64,000 bases of DNA from Gimesia benthica (lineage in GTDB: Bacteria > Planctomycetota > Planctomycetia > Planctomycetales > Planctomycetaceae): NCBI RefSeq assembly GCF_009720525.1, contig NZ_CP043930.1, positions 6,646,001 through 6,710,000 on the forward strand. The letters run 5' to 3'. The position numbers and the translations under genes are program-made. Below, one piece after another: positions 54,077-62,772 of this stretch. The notes below the pieces were generated by a model. The model was not told the DNA's origin and made no database searches. It saw nothing but the letters and a program-made list of their open reading frames with translations. Each line of letters opens with the position of its first letter. Position 1 is the stretch's first letter.

Positions 54077-54352
54077 TTAGGGTTTCTTTTCTTCTGGCTT
54101 GGCTTCTGGTTTGGCTTCTTCTGGTTTGGCTTCTTCTGGTTTGGCTTCTTCTGGTTTGGCTTCTTCTGGTTTAGCGGCATCACCTTCTGGTGCAGCAGCT
54201 TCTCCTTCAGGAGCAGCAGGATCTTCTGCAGGAGTTTCAGCAGGTGTTTCTGCAGGAGCAGGAGTTTCGTTGGGGGGAGTTTCAGTTTTGCCACAACCAA
54301 CGAAGAACAGGGTCAGGGCCAGCATGGTGAAAAGTGTCGACAGTGATTTCAT
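54077..54352 (-). CDS. Small lipoprotein with KPEEA tandem repeats
   Basis: 91 residues. GGAG lies before the ATG. Lipoprotein signal 'LFTMLALTLFFVGCGKTE' (lipobox Cys20) and then an almost entirely Ala/Pro/Glu/Lys mature part with consecutive K-P-E-E-A units encoded by a 15-base tandem repeat. No fold is expected; it may be a flexible envelope spacer. Repeat number may vary between strains. Confidence 0.75.
   Translation of the reverse strand: MKSLSTLFTMLALTLFFVGCGKTETPPNETPAPAETPAETPAEDPAAPEGEAAAPEGDAAKPEEAKPEEAKPEEAKPEEAKPEAKPEEKKP
54111..54170 (-). repeat. 15-bp tandem repeat, four perfect copies
   Basis: TTGGCTTCTTCTGGT on the plus strand, four identical copies in a row (54111-54170), preceded by a 12-base partial copy. 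In frame, each codes one KPEEA unit of the lipoprotein. Confidence 0.9.
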
Positions 54353-55023
54353 CTCAGTTCTCCAAATTCTCGATTCAATAACAGATCCGCAGGGATGAGA
54401 GGCCTGCAGACCGGGGCCTGTTCCATGATATGAAAGAAACCCGGTAATGTGTCTTGTGCGTCAGACAGGGCCCAATTGGTCCCTGCTGCCTGTAAGAGGC
54501 CCGTTGATTCCCGTTTATTCCAAAGAAATGATGAATTTTTTAAAAACGTGAATATTTGCTTCTGGAACGGGCCTGGAATGCATGAAATAAAGAACGATTC
54601 CTGACGCATGCACTTTGGTTGATGCCTGACGATAGATCTGTTGCGGACAGGCAGTTATTGACTTTTACAACCCCGATTCCTATTGTGACAGATATACGGG
54701 CCATTGAGATTCGGCAGCATTCCAGCAGGATGCGAAGTCGCTGAGTCAGTTGAAAACAGTAATTTGTGCTGTCTGCGCTGCTATTAAAATTTATCTCTGC
54801 TTCCTACCCCACCTGAACACCAGAGATAATAACCATAGACGGTTACAGTCTCAGTACGTCTGTCTGGATACTGACGGCGAGATATCTGCCTGATCAGTTT
54901 TCTCTCTCTTTATGCTTAACGGGCTCGGATGTCAGGTAGGAAACCTGTCCGCTTTTTCGCATAGAAATACTATCAGGACGATGCATGGGGGCTCTCACCT
55001 TCGTGGTCGGTCAGGTGAACTCA
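54353..55023. other. Gene-free region upstream of the SR/G-rich protein
   Basis: 671 bases with no supported gene. A possible plus-strand promoter lies at 54658-54686. An open minus frame at 54349-54609 has no ribosome-binding site and no codon signal. Confidence 0.4.
54658..54686 (+). promoter_or_regulatory. Possible promoter for the SR/G-rich secreted protein
   Basis: TTGACT (54658-54663), 17-base spacer, TATTGT (54681-54686). About 330 bases before the start codon, so a long leader would result. Confidence 0.3.
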
Positions 55024-56955
55024 ATGAAAAAGATATCAATCACGTTCTTAGTGTTGCTGACGATGTTATGCGTCAGCGAAGTCGATAGTTTCGCCCAACG
55101 GGGTGGTCGCGGCGGCGGAGGCGGCGGTGGTCATCGAAGTGGCGGAGGCGGTGGCGGACACCGGGGTGGATTTTCCGGAGGGGGAAGCCAGCGCGGAAGC
55201 ATGTCCCGCGGCAGTAGCTCGCGAGGGAGCATTTCGCGAGGGAGTATTTCCCGGGGCAGCATCTCTCGGGGGAGTAGCCAGCGTAGCGGATCTTCCCGCT
55301 CAATGTCATCTCCCGGGCGTTCATTCTCACGTCCGAACTCAAGTTCCTTTCGCGGTTCAGGCAGCAGTCGACACAGTGCTCCTTCGCGATCCTTCAATCA
55401 GTCATTCGGCAGTTCTTCGGGACGCTCCAGTCATACCACCATGCGTCCTGGTCATTCCGGTTCCTCTGCTTCCGGCAGATCGCAGAATTCTCCCCGTAAT
55501 TCCATTTCGCGGGGACAACGCAGTGTGACCGGTAATCCGGGGTTGCATTCCGGCAGTCGCATCCGTTCAGGTTCTTCTGATTTCAACCGTTCTCGTTCCC
55601 GCTCGTCGGTTCAGGATTTCGGATCCCGCCGGGGAAGCAACATCAGCGGATTAAGTTCGGGGGGAAGTCGTCACGGTAGAACCGATCAATATTACCGGGG
55701 AGCCACCGGTTATAGCCGTGGTGGAATTCAGTCTGGCTTTGGCAGTCAGCATCGACACAGTAATCCTGGTTTACGCTCCGGAGGACATCATCATGCTGGA
55801 CGTGGCGGTACCGGATTAAGATCAGGACGAAACTACAATCGTGGCCGAGGTCATACTGGCTACGCCAGCAGATCCTATCGTTATAATCCTGGTTACTGGT
55901 CCGGTTACCGGACAGGCTACGGATTCGGAATCGGCTATGGATACGGTTCCGGCTATAGTCGATATCGCCGCGGTTACGGATACTATCCTTACTACCATTA
56001 TCGCAGATACGGTTACCGTCCCTGGATCTGGGCTACTTACGGTGGTCTGGTTTCCTGGTGCGGTTATAATAATCTGACACCCGTCGTCTATAACTATTCC
56101 ATCAATGACGGCTACATCTACAATGATGGGACGCCAATTGCACCTGTTAACGATTACGCATCCCAGGCCAATCAGATCGCCGAAAGCGTGACTCCACCTG
56201 AAGAGTCAGCAGAATGGATGCCGGTCGGGTTATTTGCGATTGTTCCTCAGGGAACCCAGGATGTGAATGTCACAGTTCAGCTGGCGGTCGGCAAGAATGG
56301 TGCGATCGCCGGGACTTACTTCAATAAAGAAGGTAATATCACGCTGCCTCTAAAGGGGGCGATTGATAAAACAAAACAGCGTGCGGTCTGGAAGGTGGGG
56401 GAAGAAGAAGCCGTCACCATGGAGACCGGTCTGGACAGTCTGACCAAAGATAAATCGACGGTCATCCTGTTTTTCAGTGATGGAGTTTCTGAAGTCTGGG
56501 ATATGGTTCGCATCGAGCAGGATGTCGCTCAGCTGGCACAGCAGGAGCTTCAGAGTGACGAACTGAAATATCAGTTGCTCGGAGCACACCAGTCGCTGGA
56601 CGATGTCGTGGATGCTGCCTGGAAAGACTACCTGGCACTTCCCGAAGGACTGGAAGCCAGTTCCACACCTCCCGATCCGGCTGAACTGGAAGCGGTAATC
56701 GCCAACTATCAGCAGGTCCAGGTCGATTCACAATATCACATGATTACGAATCGTCAGGAGTTTCAGAATACCTATCGTCTGCTGCAGGATTATCTCAAAG
56801 AGGTTCAGCAGCAGCAGAGTCTGGAAAAACAGGTCAAGCAGGCGGCCCCTAAGGAGCAGCCCGCCCAGGTGAAGCTGCCGGCACCACCCCCGGCTGAAGA
56901 GCGGGAGCTGGTAGCACCCCGTCCTGTCATGCCGAAGCTGCCGGATTCAAAATAG
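55024..56955 (+). CDS. Secreted low-complexity Ser/Arg/Gly- and Tyr-rich protein with C-terminal domain
   Basis: 643 residues from ATG at 55024; an in-frame ATG 13 codons earlier would disrupt the signal peptide ('KKISITFLVLLTMLCVSEVDSFAQ'). After the signal come a Gly-rich stretch (about 26-60), repeated 'SRGSI' units (about 60-85), a long Ser/Arg/Gly-rich region to about 290 and a Tyr/Gly-rich stretch with 'YGYG' phrases (to about 345). A folded beta-rich domain (about 395-500) and a helical, Gln-rich and Pro-rich tail follow. Similar to proteins annotated as mu-protocadherin-like in planctomycetes. Probably extracellular or wall-associated. Confidence 0.75.
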   Translation: MKKISITFLVLLTMLCVSEVDSFAQRGGRGGGGGGGHRSGGGGGGHRGGFSGGGSQRGSMSRGSSSRGSISRGSISRGSISRGSSQRSGSSRSMSSPGRSFSRPNSSSFRGSGSSRHSAPSRSFNQSFGSSSGRSSHTTMRPGHSGSSASGRSQNSPRNSISRGQRSVTGNPGLHSGSRIRSGSSDFNRSRSRSSVQDFGSRRGSNISGLSSGGSRHGRTDQYYRGATGYSRGGIQSGFGSQHRHSNPGLRSGGHHHAGRGGTGLRSGRNYNRGRGHTGYASRSYRYNPGYWSGYRTGYGFGIGYGYGSGYSRYRRGYGYYPYYHYRRYGYRPWIWATYGGLVSWCGYNNLTPVVYNYSINDGYIYNDGTPIAPVNDYASQANQIAESVTPPEESAEWMPVGLFAIVPQGTQDVNVTVQLAVGKNGAIAGTYFNKEGNITLPLKGAIDKTKQRAVWKVGEEEAVTMETGLDSLTKDKSTVILFFSDGVSEVWDMVRIEQDVAQLAQQELQSDELKYQLLGAHQSLDDVVDAAWKDYLALPEGLEASSTPPDPAELEAVIANYQQVQVDSQYHMITNRQEFQNTYRLLQDYLKEVQQQQSLEKQVKQAAPKEQPAQVKLPAPPPAEERELVAPRPVMPKLPDSK

Positions 56956-57012
56956 GGTTTTGCTTTAAACTGATTCTTCTGCGGGTGACAGAGAACAACG
57001 GGAAGCTGACGG

Positions 57013-58275
57013 TCAGTCTTTTGTCTGCTGTTGCAGACGAAGGGCGACCTGCTCGGCTTCCCGCATGACCCGCAGGAGGTTCAGTCCCATGATCTGTTTG
57101 ATCTGCTGATCGGTATAACCCCGGTCGAGCAGAGCCTGAGTGATCAGGGGATAGGTTGAGACATCTTCCAGTTGCGCGGGAAGTGTCGAGACACCGTCAA
57201 AGTCCGAACCAATGCCCACATGTTCCACTCCGGCGACTTTAGCAATGTGGTCAATGTGATCAACCACATCATGAATAGTGCCGGGCTGCATTTTGTGGCT
57301 GCTCTTCCAGCGATTGTATTCCCGATTGAACTCTGTTTCATCGGGATATTTCTTTTTCAGCTCCCGGCGGACGTGGAACATTTCTGTCATCTGGCGGGCT
57401 GATTCCGGCACGACGAATCCGGAGAAATAATTCACCATCACCACGCCGCCGTTCTCTTTGACTTTGACCAGGATCTCATCGGGCACATTGCGCACATGAT
57501 CCGCAACGGCCCGGGCTGAAGAATGCGAGGCGATGATGGGCGCCTGGCTGACCCGCAGCACGTCCTCCATGGTTGCCTGCGAGACGTGGGAAATATCGAC
57601 CAGCATTCCCAGTTCGTTCATGGTGCGGACAACCTCCTCACCGAACGGAGAAAGGCCGTCATGTTTTGCTGTATCAGTCGCAGAGTCAGCCCAGTCGAGC
57701 GTATCCGAGTGCGTGAGCGTCATGTAACGGACTCCCAGACCGTAGAAAACCCGCAGCAGCGAAAGTGAGTTTTCAATGGAGTGTCCCCCTTCGACACCGA
57801 TCATGGAGGCGATCTTGCCCGATTTGTGTATCCGTTCGATATCGTCTGCCGTGGATGCCATTTCGAATACGTCAGGATATCGCTTAATCATCCGGTGAAT
57901 CAGGTCGATCTGTTCCAGGGTGTAATGAGCGGCCCTGCGTTCCTGGCTGGTCTCAGCAGGAACATAGGCGGACCAGAACTGGGCTCCGACATTTCCCTGA
58001 CGCAACCGGGGAATGTCGGTATGAAACCGAGGCTGTGGTTGAGCGATGTCAGCCTGTTTAAAGGAAGAAGCCGCTTTTTCCCGCATCGTCCAGGGAAGAT
58101 CGTTGTGACCATCGACCACCAGACACTGCCGATGCAACTCACGGGCCCGGTCCGTCAGAACCACAGGTTTTCGTGCAGGGGGCTCCGCTTGAGTCGGGCA
58201 GGGAATCAGGCCGCCTGTGATCAGCAGGGGAGTCAGGAAATGCAGGAAAAGACTTCGGAGTGACAGGCGGTTCAT
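57013..58275 (-). CDS. Secreted renal-dipeptidase-type peptidase (M19)
   Basis: 420 residues with a signal peptide (about 1-30). Metal ligands begin in 'VVDGHNDLPWTMRE' (H-x-D), continue with 'IGVEGGHSIENSL' (bridging Glu) and 'DISHVSQATMEDVL', and end with 'HVGIGSDFDGVSTLP', all M19 hallmarks. It hydrolyses dipeptides, often with D-residues, in the periplasm, and could recycle wall peptides. Monocistronic. Confidence 0.93.
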   Translation of the reverse strand: MNRLSLRSLFLHFLTPLLITGGLIPCPTQAEPPARKPVVLTDRARELHRQCLVVDGHNDLPWTMREKAASSFKQADIAQPQPRFHTDIPRLRQGNVGAQFWSAYVPAETSQERRAAHYTLEQIDLIHRMIKRYPDVFEMASTADDIERIHKSGKIASMIGVEGGHSIENSLSLLRVFYGLGVRYMTLTHSDTLDWADSATDTAKHDGLSPFGEEVVRTMNELGMLVDISHVSQATMEDVLRVSQAPIIASHSSARAVADHVRNVPDEILVKVKENGGVVMVNYFSGFVVPESARQMTEMFHVRRELKKKYPDETEFNREYNRWKSSHKMQPGTIHDVVDHIDHIAKVAGVEHVGIGSDFDGVSTLPAQLEDVSTYPLITQALLDRGYTDQQIKQIMGLNLLRVMREAEQVALRLQQQTKD

Positions 58276-58541
58276 GGGGAGAGATCCCTTGTTAGATGGC
58301 GATGATAATCAGAGCACATTAAAGAATAACAGGCAGTGACCCTGAGATTCAATTCCAGTCACCCTGCTTATGAATTCCTGCGAACCATCGGCGACCTGAA
58401 GCGTATCCTGTGTATTTAATATTGATGTTAACACTGAATCAGGTTAGCCTTACAGGGTACGAGACCATTATTTGACTGACTGTGAAGCGCTCCATGATGA
58501 GTTCACTCTTCAGGGACGGTTTGTCTAAGGAACACAATACC

Positions 58542-58784
58542 ATGAGTGATAGTCTGGAAACTGTCTATTCAACGACGAATGTGATGGAAGCGGAATTCAT
58601 CAAGATGACGCTGGAAGGGGAAGGCATTCGCTGTCTGCTCGAGAATGAAAATCAGGCTGCGATGACCGGAATTTTTGAGATTAAAGTCGATGTGGTCTCT
58701 TCGAACGTCGATCGGGCCCGCCAGATCATTGACGAAATCCGTGAGTCTTCGCAATCGCACGAGGATTCCTCTGAAGAGGAATAA
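58542..58784 (+). CDS. DUF2007-family small protein
   Basis: 80 residues from ATG at 58542 (AAGGA upstream); a longer frame from 58482 is less likely. The sequence 'TVYSTTNVMEAEFIKMTLEGEGIRCLLEN' is typical of DUF2007 (putative prokaryotic signal transducing protein), with an acidic Ser/Glu-rich tail. Members are small ferredoxin-fold proteins of unknown role, sometimes fused to other domains. Converges on the MnmM-like gene. Confidence 0.82.
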   Translation: MSDSLETVYSTTNVMEAEFIKMTLEGEGIRCLLENENQAAMTGIFEIKVDVVSSNVDRARQIIDEIRESSQSHEDSSEEE

Positions 58785-58791
58785 TTCTGTC

Positions 58792-59361
58792 TCAGGATTC
58801 CTGCCTGGTGACAATCAACAGACGCGGTGCGGTGGGCGCAGACGAACGCGCCAGGATTGTTTCCGTTATGAATTCGTCGGCAGGTAACTCGTTCATCCAT
58901 TCCAAAATGGCGCCGGTTTCCGCTTCCCCACCAGGATGTCCCGGATAAGCGAGGATCGTCAGAATTCCTCCGGGACGCAGGTAACCGATCGCCGCGTCCA
59001 GCGCTTGCACTGTGGTTGCCTGCTGCGTAATCAGACTGTGGTCACCCCCGGGCAGGTAGCCCAGGTTAAACATGATCGCTCCCGTTGCGCCTTGATACTC
59101 AGCCGGAACGATCTCTGCCAGTAGACTGTGATCACAGCAGATGAGCTCACAATGAAAGCAGTCCGCCTCCGCGAGTTGTGCGGCTGTCTGCGCCAGTGCC
59201 GAGTCTTGAATGTCGATCGCATACACGTGCCCCGTGGGACCAACGGTCTGACAGAGAAAACAGGTGTCGTGTCCGTTCCCCGCAGTGGCATCGATAGCGG
59301 TTTCCCCGGCGCGGAGAATATCGGAGATGCGTGCGTGTGCCTGGTCGGTTAAACGTGTCAT
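58792..59361 (-). CDS. MnmM-like (YtqB family) tRNA methyltransferase
   Basis: 189 residues of the class I SAM-dependent family PF06962 (older name rRNA methylase). The SAM site is 'AIDATAGNGHDTCFL' (about 22-37), the acidic residue after beta 2 is in 'VYAIDIQDSAL', and 'GAIMFNLGYLPGGDHSL' is a signature of the family. Bacillus YtqB (MnmM) methylates nm5(s2)U to mnm5(s2)U at the wobble position. It overlaps the upstream DAO gene by 4 bases (ATGA), which supports a shared pathway. Confidence 0.8.
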   Translation of the reverse strand: MTRLTDQAHARISDILRAGETAIDATAGNGHDTCFLCQTVGPTGHVYAIDIQDSALAQTAAQLAEADCFHCELICCDHSLLAEIVPAEYQGATGAIMFNLGYLPGGDHSLITQQATTVQALDAAIGYLRPGGILTILAYPGHPGGEAETGAILEWMNELPADEFITETILARSSAPTAPRLLIVTRQES

Positions 59362-60431
59362 GATTTTGGTTTGAGCTTACGGCTGAGGTCCAGTTGTTTT
59401 TCCGGAGTCGCTTTGTCTTCCAGTACATCGGCAAAATGGGCTGCCATCCAGGGGGTTTGCAGGCTGCCTTTCGAGGCAAAACCGTTGAAGAATCCGACGC
59501 ACGGGTTTTCCGGATGCAGTCCCAAGACAGGCAGTCGTCCACGAATGACCGGACGGACCGCGGCCCGTTGCTCGACAACTTCAAACGGAACTTTCAGAAA
59601 TTCGGTCAGACGCTGCATGATTTCTTCACGGCCGGCTACCGTGGGTTCACAGTCGAGGTGTTCCCGATCATAAGTCGAGCCGGCGCGATACAGGTCATCC
59701 TGCCAGTGCGCGAGCCAGACTCCCCGGTTGACCACGCGTCGTTCTGTCAGGCCTGGAATTTTCAAAGTCAGGATTTCTCCTTTGACGCCCTCAAAAGGCA
59801 CTTTTTCAAACCAGGGATTGTGCCGCGCCTGGATCCCCTGGCAGAAAATGATTTTGTTGGCACTCACTCCCAGACGGTTGATCTGGACCTGGTCTGCTTT
59901 CCATGCCAGGTCCTGTTGCGGATCGATGTCTGCTTTCAAAAAACAGTTTTGTTTTTGAAACCACTCTCGCGAAGCTTCGAGGTAAGTGGGGACATCCAGT
60001 TTTCCTCCGCTCTGCATTTCGAATCCCCCCTGTGACACATCGAATTCAGATTCGTTCGCCAGAGGCTCGGGAATCGAAACCAGTTCCGGAAAATGTGTCT
60101 GGGATCGTTGCTGGTACTGCTCCTGTTCCTGCTCTGAAGCGAACAGTCGCAGCATTGGGTTCAACTCCAGGAAACGGGAACCGGTAAGCGATTCAATTTC
60201 GCGATAGAAGCGGACAGCGTAAGGCAGGAATTCTTCGAGTCGCCAGGAGACCACCAGGCGCAGTCCGGTGATAGGCGTGATTAAACCAGCTGCAATTTTC
60301 GAGGACGTGATCTCTTCACCGCGGTCGATGATCAAGGTGTGATAGCCGTGTTGCTGCAGCGTCCAGCCGAGTGCAGTGCCTGCGAGTCCCTGGCCGACGA
60401 TGAGATGGTCAAAATGATTTAGTGGTAACAT
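59358..60431 (-). CDS. FAD-dependent DAO-family oxidoreductase, MnmC-like candidate
   Basis: 357 residues. The FAD-binding 'HLIVGQGLAGTALGW' (about 9-23) has G-x-G-x2-G, followed by 'TLIIDRGEEITSSKIAAGLI'. The C-terminal part has 'RAAVRPVIRGRLPVLG' and 'FFNGFASKGSLQTPWMA', typical of the DAO fold and similar to the oxidase half of MnmC. MnmC(o) converts cmnm5U to nm5U; the following MnmM-like gene would then methylate nm5U. The order and ATGA overlap make this a credible split equivalent of MnmC. Amino-acid oxidase is the alternative. Confidence 0.72.
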   Translation of the reverse strand: MLPLNHFDHLIVGQGLAGTALGWTLQQHGYHTLIIDRGEEITSSKIAAGLITPITGLRLVVSWRLEEFLPYAVRFYREIESLTGSRFLELNPMLRLFASEQEQEQYQQRSQTHFPELVSIPEPLANESEFDVSQGGFEMQSGGKLDVPTYLEASREWFQKQNCFLKADIDPQQDLAWKADQVQINRLGVSANKIIFCQGIQARHNPWFEKVPFEGVKGEILTLKIPGLTERRVVNRGVWLAHWQDDLYRAGSTYDREHLDCEPTVAGREEIMQRLTEFLKVPFEVVEQRAAVRPVIRGRLPVLGLHPENPCVGFFNGFASKGSLQTPWMAAHFADVLEDKATPEKQLDLSRKLKPKS

Positions 60432-60993
60432 GTAGCGCGATTCGTTGTTGAGTCACTGTCAAAAAGGATAGAGTCGGGAAGGAATGTCATCCATGATGTT
60501 ATGCAGAGGATAATTTTATCATCGAAGAAATTTTAATGTTCTGTAATACGTATCTGTATGAACATAACTCTGAATGACCCTGTCAATCTTCCTTAGAAAT
60601 CCTGTTCATTATTAAGGATTCTTACTTATTTCGAAATGTCGTAACATCGAAATATCTTGTTTGACAATTTTATAAAACTAAGATAAAATCGTATCGGAGT
60701 ATGTTGATTTATTTAATTTCCATTAATAATCCGTTTGAATTTTCGCATCTCCTCCCCGTCTCATGGGGTTCCACTCATCATAAAATTTCTGGTAACGGAC
60801 TACGACTCAATTCTATTTACGAGTGACGCCATCTTTAGCTGGTGTCAAACGAGCGTACTGAGCAACGATTTATACTCTCATTCAAATCAGATGCCCTTTC
60901 ATTTCCATCTGAGAGAGAAACGATACTGCGTGTTGTGAGAGACTGATTTTATCATCTCAATAATCACTTTCTTATTCTTAAAGGAGAGTCAGT
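60432..60993. other. AT-rich promoter region of the DUF1559 gene
   Basis: 562 bases, clearly more AT-rich than the surroundings. It contains the near-consensus promoter at 60661-60689, two TCGAAAT direct repeats just upstream of the -35 box, and a transcribed leader of ~300 bases. An open frame at 60735-60938 is not supported. Confidence 0.5.
60661..60689 (+). promoter_or_regulatory. Near-consensus sigma70 promoter of the DUF1559 gene
   Basis: TTGACA (60661-60666), 17-base spacer, TAAAAT (60684-60689). A leader of about 300 bases would precede the start codon, which has AAAGGAGAG as ribosome-binding site. Confidence 0.65.
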
Positions 60994-62007
60994 ATGGAGT
61001 TCAAGCGTTCAAAGAAGAGAGGCTTCACGTTGATTGAATTGCTGGTGGTCATCGCGATCATCGCAATTTTGATCGCCCTGCTACTACCCGCCGTTCAACA
61101 GGCGCGCGAAGCGGCCCGTCGAAGTACCTGCAAGAACAACCTCAAGCAGATCGGGTTGGCATTGCACAACTATCATGAAACACACTCGATGTTTCCCAAC
61201 GATGTCTGGACCAACGATCCAGGTGGTTCCTCACCCGGAGCTCGTAACTACAGTTGGATTACTCTGATTTTACCATTCCTGGAGCAGGCACCCCTGTACA
61301 ATCAGATTAACTTCTCCGCCCCGATCCTCGGCCAGACAGGAACGGCAGGACCAATTCAGGCGACTAAGCTGCCTGTCCTGCATTGCCCTTCAGACCAGGA
61401 CCATGATCCCAGCGCCCGTGATGGTTTCGCGACCACCAACTATGCCGGATCTCAAGGCTTTGACTGGTGGCAACGTCCCAATCAGGTTCACACAGGTGTC
61501 TTTACACTGAAATCGAAAGTCCGGATTCGCGACATCACCGATGGAACGACCACCACCATTGCCGTGGGGGAAGTTCCACAAAATGGTTTTGCCAGTGGCG
61601 GACGAACCTGTGGTGCAGGTCGTTTGCGTGATGGAGGTGGAGAAGCGGTCTACCGAATGGCTTTCGTCGCTTCAACACACATCGTGGTCATGAACAATGC
61701 TGCCAACAATTTGTTATTACCCGATGGTACTTCCACCGGGGAAGATGGTACGTTCTTTAAAACAGCTCCTTATGCCTGGGGGCCGGTTTATATCGCCGCT
61801 CACTGTCTGAACTCAGAATGGCCGGGACCGGGTTCTGTGCATCAGGGAGGTGCTCACTTCCTGATGGCCGATGGTTCGGTACGTTTCATCAGTGAAAACA
61901 TCGATTACCACGGTGATCACAACCAGTCAGCTGGAGCACCCAGCCTCTGGATGTCGCTCAATACGATTGCCGGTGGTCGCTTCGATAGTATCGTTGGCGA
62001 TTTTTAA
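60994..62007 (+). CDS. DUF1559 pilin-like protein
   Basis: 337 residues. The N-terminus '[22 protein letters not shown]' is a prepilin/pseudopilin signal with Gly-Phe cleavage and Glu5 of the mature protein, and '[24 protein letters not shown]' is the standard DUF1559 extension. The C-terminus has '[21 protein letters not shown]', the H-x9-D-G motif of the family. Planctomycetes encode dozens of these; they are probably minor pilin-like or secretion-related surface components. It is followed by a small lipoprotein in the usual arrangement. Confidence 0.95.
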   Translation: MEFKRSKKRGFTLIELLVVIAIIAILIALLLPAVQQAREAARRSTCKNNLKQIGLALHNYHETHSMFPNDVWTNDPGGSSPGARNYSWITLILPFLEQAPLYNQINFSAPILGQTGTAGPIQATKLPVLHCPSDQDHDPSARDGFATTNYAGSQGFDWWQRPNQVHTGVFTLKSKVRIRDITDGTTTTIAVGEVPQNGFASGGRTCGAGRLRDGGGEAVYRMAFVASTHIVVMNNAANNLLLPDGTSTGEDGTFFKTAPYAWGPVYIAAHCLNSEWPGPGSVHQGGAHFLMADGSVRFISENIDYHGDHNQSAGAPSLWMSLNTIAGGRFDSIVGDF

Positions 62008-62023
62008 AATCAGCAGTTCTCAG

Positions 62024-62053
62024 TTTCCTCTCCCGGATCTCCGGGAGAGGAAA
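62024..62053 (+). other. 13-bp GC-rich hairpin after DUF1559 gene
   Basis: TTTCCTCTCCCGG/CCGGGAGAGGAAA with ATCT loop, 16 bases after the stop codon, without a T-run. May modulate read-through into the lipoprotein gene or stabilise the pilin mRNA. Confidence 0.6.
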
Positions 62054-62108
62054 TCGTGCTGATGACCTGAAGTTCATTTATCATTTTGGAATAGGAAACA
62101 AACATACG

Positions 62109-62561
62109 ATGATGCGCTCAGCGAACGTACTGTTGGCAACCCTGATGATCTGTCTGACAGGCTGTGGAGGCGGGGATGCTGCAGGGAGCAAGCGGACAGT
62201 CGAGACTGTTCCGGCTTCTGGAACTTTGACATTGGATGATCAACCGTTCGGACCGATTCACATTGATCTCTTACCACTGACCAGTGGAGAAAATGTGCGG
62301 ACTGCCCGGGCGAATGTGAATGAAGATGGCACCTTTGTGCTGGGAACCTATGAGGAAGAAGATGGGGCTGCCCCCGGCAGTTACCGTGTGGTTCTCGGCA
62401 ATATGGGAGAAAACCTGATGGATCCTCCACCTGCAGTCCAGGAGACCCAGGTGATGATCCCAGAAGGGGGCGGAGATTCAATCAAAATCATTTTGAAGTC
62501 TGCCAAAGGGGATGCCGCAGCTGACAGTCTGTTGAATCCCAACATCAAAAAAGCAAAGTAG
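62109..62561 (+). CDS. Small lipoprotein with carboxypeptidase-regulatory-like domain
   Basis: 150 residues. Lipoprotein signal 'NVLLATLMICLTGCGGGD' (lipobox Cys). The mature part is a beta-sandwich with 'ASGTLTLDDQPFGPIHIDLLP' and 'GSYRVVLGNMGE', a transthyretin/carboxypeptidase-regulatory-like fold. Planctomycete DUF1559 genes are regularly followed by such lipoproteins, so the two probably act together at the envelope. AGGAAA precedes the ATG. Confidence 0.8.
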   Translation: MMRSANVLLATLMICLTGCGGGDAAGSKRTVETVPASGTLTLDDQPFGPIHIDLLPLTSGENVRTARANVNEDGTFVLGTYEEEDGAAPGSYRVVLGNMGENLMDPPPAVQETQVMIPEGGGDSIKIILKSAKGDAAADSLLNPNIKKAK

Positions 62562-62583
62562 CGATTTCCTTTCAGTGGAATGG

Positions 62584-62620
62584 AAAACGGCAGTCCTGAA
62601 AACAGGGCTGCCGTTTTTTT
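62584..62620 (+). terminator. Intrinsic terminator
   Basis: AAAACGGCAG/CTGCCGTTTT with an inner CCTG/CAGG stem, AAAA loop and T-run, 22 bases after the lipoprotein gene. Confidence 0.88.
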
Positions 62621-62772
62621 ATGCGCGAAAGACAGCGGTATCCAACCGGGACAGAAATAATAGACATTCTTAAATAATCACCCGTTTAGAAAACTTTACA
62701 TTTGATCAATGGCTGTGTGTTCATACAATGGGTTCGCGTCGAACCGAATCTGTCTCAAATAAGGAACTCGTC

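Noticed and set aside
54111..54170. Tandem repeats as a CRISPR array
   Set aside because: Units are contiguous 15-mers in frame with a lipoprotein gene and have no spacers.
54349..54609. Minus-strand frame upstream of the KPEEA lipoprotein
   Set aside because: No ribosome-binding site or signal peptide and overlaps the lipoprotein leader; likely chance.
60735..60938. Plus-strand frame in the DUF1559 leader
   Set aside because: AT-rich leader sequence with no ribosome-binding site; product has no recognisable features.
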